From NCBI GenBank assembly GCA_015295885.1, contig DVEE01000354.1, positions 1 through 6,914 of the forward strand: 6,914 nucleotides of DNA, written 5' to 3'. Below are positions 1-5,688 of the stretch, piece after piece. The DNA is from Leptolyngbyaceae cyanobacterium M65_K2018_010. Lineage in GTDB: Bacteria > Cyanobacteriota > Cyanobacteriia > Phormidesmidales > Phormidesmidaceae. Every line of letters starts with the position of its first letter. Position 1 is the stretch's first letter. Under the pieces are notes generated by a model. It had not been told where the DNA came from. It ran no database searches and saw only the letters and a program-made list of their open reading frames with translations. The translations under genes were made by a program, and so were the position numbers.

Positions 1-194
1 GCAGAGTCGCCCGCAATGGACTGAATCACCGCTTCTATCGGCTTACTGTCATGGACAGTGCCCTGCACCGCCTCATTAAACTTATTGACGTAGGCGGCGT
101 GGTGCTTGTCGTGGTGAAATTCCAGGGTGCTCTTGGAAATATAGGGTTCCAGAGCGTCATAGGCGTAGGGAAGAGGGGGTAGTTCGTAAGCCAT
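1..194 (-). CDS. sodB: Superoxide dismutase, Fe/Mn family, N-terminal part (cut by window edge)
   Basis: The enzyme converts superoxide to oxygen and hydrogen peroxide in the cytoplasm. Only the first 64 codons lie in the window; the remaining two thirds run off the left edge. The start (ELPPLPYAYDALEPYIS) matches the opening of Fe-SODs such as E. coli SodB. His27, in EFHHDKHHAAYV, is the first metal ligand, and His31/His32 and Tyr35 are the usual second-shell residues. The other ligands (one His, Asp, His) are outside the window, so Fe versus Mn use cannot be read directly; the sequence style favours iron. The ATG at 194-192 is chosen because the family begins there and a GAGGAG ribosome binding site (199-204, minus) lies 4 bases upstream. 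The hairpin and candidate promoter upstream suggest it is transcribed separately from the FKBP gene. Confidence 0.93.
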   Translation of the reverse strand, partial: MAYELPPLPYAYDALEPYISKSTLEFHHDKHHAAYVNKFNEAVQGTVHDSKPIEAVIQSIAGDS

Positions 195-225
195 GGGGCT
201 CCTCGTTGCATGGATTTACCCATCG

Positions 226-231
226 ATCATA
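226..231 (-). promoter_or_regulatory. Candidate -10 box for sodB
   Basis: On the minus strand TATGAT differs from the TATAAT consensus at one position and would give a leader of about 25 bases before the sodB ATG. No good -35 hexamer lies 16-18 bases upstream, so this is either an activator-dependent promoter or a chance match. Its position just downstream of the hairpin at 253-279 fits a promoter for an independently transcribed sodB. Confidence 0.35.
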
Positions 232-252
232 GAAGGTCAGCCGCAACAAAGG

Positions 253-279
253 CTATCCCCCTCTGGGGGAGGGGGATAG
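253..279 (-). terminator. Hairpin terminator of the FKBP gene (weak U-tract)
   Basis: CTATCCCCCTC (253-263) is perfectly inverted as GAGGGGGATAG (269-279) around a 5-base loop, giving an 11-bp GC-rich stem. It lies 44 bases past the stop codon of the minus-strand FKBP gene. After the stem the minus strand reads CCTTTGTTGCGG, which is T-rich but not a clean T-run. An intrinsic terminator insulating sodB from the FKBP gene is the simplest reading. A structured intergenic repeat is the alternative, since the stem is nearly symmetrical. Confidence 0.6.
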
Positions 280-322
280 TGGGAGCTAGGCAGGGCAGAT
301 GTTTAGGGACCGAGATCGCCCG

Positions 323-754
323 CTAGCTGTCAATGCTAATGAGCTCAATCTCAAAGATCAGGTCTTCCCCTGCTAAGGGGTGGTTGGCGTCGAGGGTGAC
401 TTCGGCCTCAGAGAGATCGGTAACTAAAACAGGTAATAGCTGTCCCTGGGGGCCTTGCAACTGCAACTGGGCCCCAACTTCTAGGGGGATGTCGGTCGGA
501 ATTTGGTTGCGCTCAATCACCAATACCATTTCTTCCCGGTAAGGACCGTAGGCTTTTTCAGCCGTAATCACTTCGGTTTTTGATTCGCCCAGGGCCATGC
601 CCAGAACGGCGGCCTCAAAGCCGGGGATGACTTGGCCACTGCCTAAGGAAAACTGTAGGGGGTCGCGATCGCGAGAGGAGTCAAAAACCGTACCGTCTTC
701 CAGTTTGCCGGTGTAATGGATGGAAACGCTGTCGCCGGGTTTGGCTTGGATCAT
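323..754 (-). CDS. FKBP-type peptidyl-prolyl cis-trans isomerase, SlyD-like
   Basis: Catalyses cis-trans isomerisation of X-Pro bonds and probably acts as a cytoplasmic folding helper; no signal peptide is seen. The 143-residue protein has the SlyD arrangement. The N-terminal FKBP half carries HYTGKLEDGTVFDSS, VIPGFEAAVLGM and AYGPY. An inserted 'flap' segment of about 45 residues (IPTDIPLEVGAQLQ...) follows, and the FKBP fold is completed by DANHPLAGEDLIFEIELISI. E. coli SlyD continues with a long His/Cys-rich metal-binding tail, but this protein stops three residues after ELISI, so a nickel role is unlikely. A GTG at 757 directly precedes the ATG at 754. ATG is preferred because it gives the MIQAKPGDSV start I expect for cyanobacterial relatives, but the GTG is 7 bases from an AGGA and cannot be excluded. 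Transcribed in the same direction as sodB but separated by a hairpin. Confidence 0.92.
   Translation of the reverse strand: MIQAKPGDSVSIHYTGKLEDGTVFDSSRDRDPLQFSLGSGQVIPGFEAAVLGMALGESKTEVITAEKAYGPYREEMVLVIERNQIPTDIPLEVGAQLQLQGPQGQLLPVLVTDLSEAEVTLDANHPLAGEDLIFEIELISIDS
663..674. repeat. HIP1 octamer extended to a 12-bp palindrome
   Basis: TCGCGATCGCGA contains GCGATCGC, the highly iterated palindrome typical of cyanobacterial genomes. Other copies lie at 1089-1096, 1686-1693, 3262-3269, 5449-5456 and 5512-5519. Five of the six sit inside or overlap coding sequence; the one at 1089 is in the gene-poor interval. They are a taxonomic marker and not a gene-specific site. The shc portion (5689-6914) has none. 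Confidence 0.9.
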
Positions 755-846
755 CACTAGAGGTTCCTATAACGTGCCCGCAGGGCTATCTCGCCTACCC
801 TAGCGAAGGTTTTAGCCCTAGGTAGGAATTTGGAGATTTTTGTAAG

Positions 847-886
847 GTTTGGACGGGCCACACTCCAGACCAGTTTGGACGGGCCA
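847..886. repeat. 14-bp direct repeat, two copies with 26-bp period
   Basis: GTTTGGACGGGCCA occurs exactly at 847-860 and 873-886, separated by 12 unrelated bases (CACTCCAGACCA). The 26-bp period is about two and a half helical turns. It lies 90-130 bases upstream of the FKBP start on the divergent side. It could be a paired protein-binding site, a decayed tandem repeat or a replication-slippage trace; nothing in the sequence decides between these. Confidence 0.75.
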
Positions 887-1013
887 GCAGAGCCAGCGGG
901 TTTCCGCCCTCTAGTTCACCAGTAATTAAGGCTCTCAACGCTTGCCCAGTCGATCAGCCCCACCCCAGGCCAAGGCGCGAACCGTGATCTGCATTCCCTC
1001 ATCTTGTCTTTGA

Positions 1014-1151
1014 CAGGGCGATGAGGCTTTCCGGCCTCCTGTTTCCCTGGGATTACTGGCTACCACATTAGTTCTGTCACTGGCCCAAGCGATCGCGCTG
1101 CCCATGACACCAAAAGACTTGGCCCAAAGTGCGGCCCAACATCGCAGTTGA
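1014..1151 (+). pseudogene. Possible remnant of an exported-protein gene (startless open frame)
   Basis: After a TGA at 1011-1013 this frame stays open for 45 codons to a TGA at 1149-1151 but has no ATG, GTG or TTG ahead of its hydrophobic part. It encodes LGLLATTLVLSLAQAIALP followed by a short polar end (MTPKDLAQSAAQHRS), which resembles a signal peptide or single membrane segment. No family is recognised. A frame this short can stay open by chance in GC-rich DNA, so this is only a hint of a decayed gene. Confidence 0.15.
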
Positions 1152-1192
1152 AACCGGCTGAATCAGGCTGCTAGTGTGAAGTCATCGGGTTA

Positions 1193-1220
1193 TTGACAGT
1201 CGCTGAACAAGGCCGATACC
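1193..1220 (+). promoter_or_regulatory. Candidate sigma-70-type promoter for the membrane-protein pair
   Basis: A perfect TTGACA -35 box (1193-1198) is followed after 16 bases by GATACC (1215-1220), which matches only the central ATA of the -10 consensus. Transcription would start near 1227, giving a leader of about 35 bases to the ATG at 1262. The TTG that could extend the downstream reading frame to 1193 is itself the first three bases of this -35 box, which supports the ATG start. Confidence 0.4.
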
Positions 1221-1261
1221 TGACTTCGTCATCCCCCAGGAATCACCCCCCACTTTTTCCC

Positions 1262-2140
1262 ATGACGGAACGTTCACCCGAAAATATCTGGACTCTTGAG
1301 GTTCAGGCTCTCCTGCGGGGGGCGGCTGGGGGGTTTTTGTTTGGGGTGCCCTTGCTGTATACCGTCGAGGTCTGGACCATCGGTTCGGCCACAGGAGCCT
1401 GGTGGCTGCTGGCGGTGCTGGCGGTGACCGTATTAGTAGCCTGGCTGCTGACCCAAGTGGAAGGGTTTCGCAAAACGCTCAGTTTGCACCCCCTAGAAGC
1501 GGTCATGGAGAGCATTGAGGCGGTGGGCATCGGGGTGGTTTGTGCGGCCCTGGCCCTGGTTTTGCTACGGCGTATTACCCTGGCGACCCCCTTGTCCGAG
1601 GCTTTGGGCAAGCTGGTTTTCGAGGCGGTACCCTTTTCACTGGGGGTAGCCCTGGCTCGATCTACACTGCAGGGCAGGCCCGTGCGCGATCGCCGCACCA
1701 CGGCTCCCATGTCTCGCCACTTTGTCTCCCCAACTCTGGCCAGTGTGCGTGACACCCTGGTGGATTTAGATGCCACTTTGATTGGGGCGGTTTTAATTGC
1801 CTTTAGCATTGCCCCCACAGAAGAAGTCCCGCTGCTAGCCGCGTCCCTGCCACCGCTCTGGTTGTTGCTGATTATGGGAGCTTCCCTGGGCTTGTCCTAC
1901 GCGATTGTGTTTGCCTCGGGGTTTACCGATCGCACCGAACGGCTCCAGCGAGGTCTGTTACTCAGTCCGATCACAGAAACCCTGATAGCCTACCTGGTGG
2001 CGCTAATAATTTCTGTGATGATGCTGGTGCTTTTTCAGCAGCTTAATCTGACCGACCCTTGGCAGGAATGGCTGAGTAATACCCTGGTGTTGGGTTTACC
2101 CGCCTCCATTGGGGGAGCCGCAGGGCGTATCCTAATCTAA
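1262..2140 (+). CDS. TIGR02587-family integral membrane protein (function unknown)
   Basis: A 292-residue polytopic inner-membrane protein with about seven hydrophobic segments, near residues 19-40, 46-64, 85-103, 170-184, 195-218, 236-258 and 273-291, plus a weaker one at 117-133. I recognise it as the TIGR02587 family (DUF2391-like) from the GFLFGVPLLYTVEVW start, the APTEEVPLLA motif at about 184-193 and the polar central loop (about 134-168) rich in Arg. No function is established for the family. The frame can be extended to a TTG at 1193, adding 23 residues of low-complexity polar sequence. The ATG at 1262 is preferred because it starts next to the family's conserved region and the TTG falls in a -35-like box. 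No clear Shine-Dalgarno is seen before either. Its stop codon overlaps the next start by one base, so the two are translationally coupled and probably act as a complex. Confidence 0.85.
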   Translation: MTERSPENIWTLEVQALLRGAAGGFLFGVPLLYTVEVWTIGSATGAWWLLAVLAVTVLVAWLLTQVEGFRKTLSLHPLEAVMESIEAVGIGVVCAALALVLLRRITLATPLSEALGKLVFEAVPFSLGVALARSTLQGRPVRDRRTTAPMSRHFVSPTLASVRDTLVDLDATLIGAVLIAFSIAPTEEVPLLAASLPPLWLLLIMGASLGLSYAIVFASGFTDRTERLQRGLLLSPITETLIAYLVALIISVMMLVLFQQLNLTDPWQEWLSNTLVLGLPASIGGAAGRILI

Positions 2141-2562
2141 TGACTATTTCAAATTCTCCTTCCGATTCCCCTCAAACCCCGTCACCGCAGCCTTCAGGTA
2201 GTTTTACCCAGCGATCCTTGGCTGAGTGGGTAACCTTTGGGGTAGCCAGCCTCATTCTCATCGGTCTCATGAGCCTGAACCAAAACCGCCCCCCTGCCTT
2301 TGATGTGGCTGTCTCCGATGCGATTCGCATTACCGATGGCCGTTACTACGTTCCCTTTGCCATTACCAACACGGGCGGGCGAATTGCCAACGGCGTTCAG
2401 GTTACGGCTGAACTGCATACACCTGGCGAAGACGATGAAACAGGCGAACAGCAGATTGATTTTCTTTCAGGGCACGAAACCAAGGCGGGCAGTTTTGTGT
2501 TTAACCACAACCCTGAAGTGGGTGATTTGATCGTGCGAGTGGCCAGCTATCGGATTCCTTAG
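2140..2562 (+). CDS. TIGR02588-family single-pass membrane protein (function unknown)
   Basis: A 140-residue protein. Residues 1-28 are Ser/Pro-rich and disordered-looking. One membrane segment follows (about 30-46, EWVTFGVASLILIGLMSL). The rest looks like a beta-rich domain outside the membrane, with FDVAVSDAIR, GRYYVPFAITNTGG, VQVTAELHTPG and a terminal VASYRIP. The pattern of strands, including 'PFAITNTGG...ANGVQV', resembles an immunoglobulin-like or CARDB-like fold, but that is inference. I identify it as TIGR02588 by its features and by its partner: TIGR02588 is known from a conserved two-gene neighbourhood with TIGR02587. The start ATG shares its A with the TAA stop of the upstream gene (TAATG), so it is probably translated by re-initiation. 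A Pro-Ser-rich N-terminus facing the cytoplasm and the beta domain in the periplasm is the likeliest topology. Confidence 0.82.
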   Translation: MTISNSPSDSPQTPSPQPSGSFTQRSLAEWVTFGVASLILIGLMSLNQNRPPAFDVAVSDAIRITDGRYYVPFAITNTGGRIANGVQVTAELHTPGEDDETGEQQIDFLSGHETKAGSFVFNHNPEVGDLIVRVASYRIP

Positions 2563-2578
2563 GGGTTGAACCAGCCCC
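2562..2578 (+). terminator. Hairpin at the stop of the membrane-protein pair, possible weak terminator
   Basis: GGGGTTG (2562-2568) can pair with CAGCCCC (2572-2578) around a 3-base loop (AAC), giving a 7-bp stem with one G-U pair. It begins in the last base of the TAG stop codon. No T-run follows, so it is a poor intrinsic terminator. It may instead stabilise the 3' end of the transcript or be incidental. Confidence 0.3.
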
Positions 2579-3032
2579 CAGCCGCTGCCCAAAGGTTAGC
2601 CTTGTTTCCGCTGCAGGATCTTGCCCTAATTTGCCTCCGAAGATCTGTTTAAATCCTTAAGGTAGTCTGTTAAGTTTTACAGTTTACAGAATTGGGAGTG
2701 TTCAACATTTGAGGATATTAAGTTGTATCAAAGATCAATGTTCCTTCAGAAGCAACTCTCCCTCATCTTCTCCTCAGCCAATTAGGTGCAGCAAGCTTGG
2801 CAATGGCTAGGGGCAAAAGTTAGACCACCCCAGAAATGAGGCTCTAGGAGTAGGTCTTGATAGGTACTGACAATTGCCTAGATTCTTGTGCCTGTTGCTT
2901 AGAGGCCCTGGCAAGAGGGTGGTCAGCTTTAGGTTGAGGCTCTAGGAAACTTTGTTTTTTCTGTTTAAAGTTTCTCGGATTAAAAGTTGACTTGCTGCGG
3001 GCATGATTCCTTAGTTTGCATTGGCAGTCCCC
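2563..3032. other. Intergenic region upstream of glgP
   Basis: About 470 bases with no supported gene. The stretch 2640-2745 is clearly AT-rich compared with the flanking genes and is the likeliest promoter area for glgP. I found no -35/-10 pair good enough to call, and no GTA-N8-TAC site of the NtcA type. A 13-bp direct repeat (2837 and 2935) and a related 8-bp inverted pair lie closer to the gene. The leader before glgP could be 300 bases long if transcription starts in the AT-rich part. Confidence 0.55.
2837..2947. repeat. 13-bp direct repeat upstream of glgP, copies 98 bp apart
   Basis: TGAGGCTCTAGGA is found exactly at 2837-2849 and 2935-2947. Just before each copy lies one arm of an 8-bp inverted pair: GACCACCC at 2823-2830 and GGGTGGTC at 2917-2924. 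The two arms could pair across about 86 bases in a leader RNA, or the units may be two binding sites for one regulator. Both copies lie within 200 bases of the glgP start. Confidence 0.7.
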
Positions 3033-5651
3033 ATGTACCCCCAAAAAGCGAAAAAGCGACGACGAGAACAGCAACTGGCCCGGCTCAAGGAATACATCCA
3101 GCACCGTGAGCCCGTTGCCATTCAGGTTGAGGATGATCGCACCGGCATGGATCTGGCCACTCTGCAGCGAGCCTTCACCAATCACCTTTACTATAACCAG
3201 GGCAAAGACCGGCGCTTTGCCACCTTGCACGACTATTACATGGCCCTATCGCGGGCGGTGCGCGATCGCCTGGTGCAGCGTCGCATTGCCACAGCCCAGA
3301 CCTACTTTGAACAGGATCCCAAGGTGGTCTACTACCTCTCCCTGGAATTTCTGATGGGGCGGCAGCTGAGCAATAACCTGGTTAACGTGGGCCTTTACGA
3401 AAAGGCTCGGCAGATGCTGCAGGGGGCTGGGCTGGATTTAGATGATCTGATTGACCAAGAGGCAGAGCCCGGCCTAGGCAACGGGGGGCTAGGGCGGTTG
3501 GCGGCTTGCTTCCTCGATTCCCTCGCCACCCTGGAAATTCCGGCCATCGGCTACGGCATTCGCTATGAATTTGGCATCTTTCACCAGGCCATCCAGGACG
3601 GCTGGCAGGTGGAGCATCCCGATAAGTGGCTGAGTTTTGGCAACCCCTGGGAGATGCCTCGCCCCGACTACCGCGTAGAGGTTAAGTTTGGCGGTCGCAC
3701 CCTGCATTACCACGATGGGGAGGGTCGCTATCGTGTCACCTGGATACCTGAGCATACGGTGCTGGGTACGCCCTACGATGTGCTGGTGCCGGGCTATCAC
3801 ACCAACACCGTCAATACTTTGCGCCTCTGGAAGGCGGTGGCGAGCGAAGAGTTTGACTTTCAAGCCTTCAACGCCGGGGACTATATTCGGGCCGTAGCCG
3901 ATAAAACTCAGTCGGAAAGTATTTCCAAGGTGCTTTACCCCAACGACAACACGCCCCAGGGTCGGCGGTTGCGGCTAGAGCAGCAGTACTTTTTCGTGGC
4001 CTGTGCCCTGCAGGATATCCTGCGCCTTTATCGGCGGCAGCATGAGAGTTTCGAGGCCTTCTCCGATAAGGTGGCCATTCAACTCAACGATACCCATCCT
4101 GCCCTGGCCATTGCTGAGCTGATGCGCCTGTTGATCGATGAGTCTGATCTGCCCTGGGAGCAGGCTTGGTCGATCACCCAGAACACCTTTGCCTACACCA
4201 ATCACACCCTACTGCCCGAATCCCTCGAACGCTGGCCGGTCAGCTTACTGGGGCGATTACTGCCCCGTCACCTGGAGATTATCTACGAAATTAATCAGCG
4301 CTTCCTGGCCCAGGTTGAGGCTCGCTATCCGGGGAATGACGCCCTAGCGGCTCAGCTTTCGTTGATTCAAGAAGGGCCGGAAAAACAGGTGCGTATGGCC
4401 CACCTGGCCTGTGTTGGTAGCCACAGTATCAACGGCGTTGCGGAACTCCATTCCCGCCTGTTGCGCGAAGAACTGTTGGCCGGGTTCTATGACCTGTGGC
4501 CAGAGAAATTCAGCAACAAGACCAACGGCGTAACGCCGCGGCGTTGGCTCCTGCTCAGCAATCCCCGCTTAGCCTACCTGATCACCGAAAAACTGGGCCG
4601 CCAGTGGATTACTCACCTGGATGACCTGAGACGGCTGGAAAACTGGGCCGACGACCCCGACTTTCAGCACCGTTGGCACCAGATTAAACAGGACAACAAA
4701 CGGGATCTGGCTGCCTACATCGCCTATCACAACGGCCTGGAGGTTGATCCCGAGTCCCTCTTTGATATTCAGGTGAAGCGCATCCACGAGTACAAGCGCC
4801 AGGTGTTGAACCTGCTTTACATTCTGACCCTGCACCAGCGCCTGCAGCGAGACCCGGCCCTAGATATCGTGCCCCGCACCTTTATCTTTGCGGGCAAAGC
4901 CGCCCCCGGCTATGCCATGGCCAAGTTGATCATCAAGCTGATTACCGCCGTGGCCGACCAGGTGAATGCCGACCCTAAGGTAGCTGGGCGGCTGAAGGTG
5001 GTTTTTTTGGCGGACTACAGCGTGTCCCTCGGGCAACTGGTTTACCCGGCGGCCGATCTATCTGAGCAGATTTCCACCGCCGGTAAAGAGGCCTCTGGCA
5101 CGGGCAACATGAAGTTTGCTATGAATGGCGCCCTTACCATTGGCACCCTGGATGGTGCCAATATCGAAATTCGCCAGGCCGTTGGTGCAGAAAACTTTTT
5201 CCTGTTCGGGTTAACAGCCGAGCAGGTGGCCGGTCTGGATCACCGAGGCTATGCTCCCATGCACTACGTCCATACCCACCCAGAGCTAGAGGCCGTTTTG
5301 CAAAGCCTGATGCTGGGCCATTACTCGCCTCACCAGCCCCACCTGTTCCAACCCCTGATGGATACACTCCTGTATCGGGATGAGTACAAGGTGCTGGCGG
5401 ATTATCAGGCCTACCTGACCTGCCAGGAGCAGGTTGATCGGGCCTTTCGCGATCGCCCCCGCTGGACCCGCATGTCGATTCTCAACACCGCTCGCATGGG
5501 CCCCTTTTCTAGCGATCGCACCATTCAGGACTACGCCCGCGACATTTGGGCGGTTCAACCGGTGCCGATTCAACTGCCACCCAACCTGGCCCGGGCTGAA
5601 CCAGACCCCGACCGCAATGGCTCTCAACCTGAGGTCAAGCCCGCCTGGTAA
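3033..5651 (+). CDS. glgP: Glycogen (alpha-glucan) phosphorylase
   Basis: Releases glucose-1-phosphate from the non-reducing ends of glycogen with inorganic phosphate, using pyridoxal phosphate; GT35 family, cytoplasmic. From the ATG it has 872 residues, slightly longer than the roughly 830-850 usual. Residue numbers here count from the upstream TTG; subtract four for the ATG form. Landmarks: VEDDRTGM near the N-terminus, DYYMALSRAVRDRL, the glycine loop GNGGLGRLAACFLDS (about 154-168), His359 in QLNDTHPAL, NKTNGVTPRRWL, VKRIHEYKRQ (585-593) with Arg587 and Lys592 matching rabbit Arg569 and Lys574, and the PLP lysine Lys698 in EASGTGNMKF. The catalytic set is therefore complete. The N-terminus is very basic (KKRRREQQ), and about 33 Pro-rich residues follow the last conserved IW. 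A TTG at 3021 also fits; an in-frame TAG at 3012 excludes anything longer. No Shine-Dalgarno is seen at either start. Monocistronic by position; supplies sugar phosphate in the dark. Confidence 0.97.
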   Translation: MYPQKAKKRRREQQLARLKEYIQHREPVAIQVEDDRTGMDLATLQRAFTNHLYYNQGKDRRFATLHDYYMALSRAVRDRLVQRRIATAQTYFEQDPKVVYYLSLEFLMGRQLSNNLVNVGLYEKARQMLQGAGLDLDDLIDQEAEPGLGNGGLGRLAACFLDSLATLEIPAIGYGIRYEFGIFHQAIQDGWQVEHPDKWLSFGNPWEMPRPDYRVEVKFGGRTLHYHDGEGRYRVTWIPEHTVLGTPYDVLVPGYHTNTVNTLRLWKAVASEEFDFQAFNAGDYIRAVADKTQSESISKVLYPNDNTPQGRRLRLEQQYFFVACALQDILRLYRRQHESFEAFSDKVAIQLNDTHPALAIAELMRLLIDESDLPWEQAWSITQNTFAYTNHTLLPESLERWPVSLLGRLLPRHLEIIYEINQRFLAQVEARYPGNDALAAQLSLIQEGPEKQVRMAHLACVGSHSINGVAELHSRLLREELLAGFYDLWPEKFSNKTNGVTPRRWLLLSNPRLAYLITEKLGRQWITHLDDLRRLENWADDPDFQHRWHQIKQDNKRDLAAYIAYHNGLEVDPESLFDIQVKRIHEYKRQVLNLLYILTLHQRLQRDPALDIVPRTFIFAGKAAPGYAMAKLIIKLITAVADQVNADPKVAGRLKVVFLADYSVSLGQLVYPAADLSEQISTAGKEASGTGNMKFAMNGALTIGTLDGANIEIRQAVGAENFFLFGLTAEQVAGLDHRGYAPMHYVHTHPELEAVLQSLMLGHYSPHQPHLFQPLMDTLLYRDEYKVLADYQAYLTCQEQVDRAFRDRPRWTRMSILNTARMGPFSSDRTIQDYARDIWAVQPVPIQLPPNLARAEPDPDRNGSQPEVKPAW

Positions 5652-5688
5652 AGGGTTGCCTTCCGTTTCACTACCCTGTCACTCGAGA

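Larger units (their letters stand above)
758..1192. other. Gene-poor interval between the FKBP gene and the membrane-protein pair
   Basis: These 435 bases separate two divergent transcription units. No start-to-stop gene of convincing composition is seen on either strand. Contents: a weak 6-bp inverted repeat, CCTACC (794-799) and GGTAGG (821-826), in the probable FKBP leader; a 14-bp direct repeat (847-860 and 873-886); a HIP1 copy at 1089; and a stop-free but startless frame at 1014-1151. A minus-strand promoter for the FKBP gene must lie near the left end, but no convincing -35/-10 pair was found. Confidence 0.6.

Noticed and set aside
35..223. Minus-strand open frame of 62 codons overlapping sodB
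   Set aside because: It is in another frame from the clearly recognisable SodB N-terminus and has no family resemblance.
1193..1261. N-terminal extension of the TIGR02587 protein from a TTG
   Set aside because: The extension is polar low-complexity sequence outside the conserved region, lacks a ribosome binding site, and the TTG is part of a TTGACA -35-like box.
1303..1818. Minus-strand open frame of 171 codons antisense to the membrane protein
   Set aside because: The translation is rich in Ser, Thr, Arg and Ala with no motif, typical of the reverse complement of a GC-rich hydrophobic gene.
2738..2785. Small plus-strand frame of 15 codons in the glgP leader (ATG at 2738)
   Set aside because: No ribosome binding site and no sign of a regulatory leader peptide; too short to support from sequence alone.
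2987..3016. TTGACT followed by TTAGTT as a glgP promoter
   Set aside because: The -10 match is poor, and the implied transcription start would fall at or inside the TTG/ATG start region.
2844..3230. Minus-strand open frame of 128 codons crossing the glgP start
   Set aside because: Half of it is antisense to the conserved glgP N-terminus, and the rest has no recognisable protein character.
5652..5688. Shared terminator hairpin between convergent glgP and shc
   Set aside because: Only a 5-bp AGGGT/ACCCT pair with a long loop and no T-run could be found in the 37-base gap.
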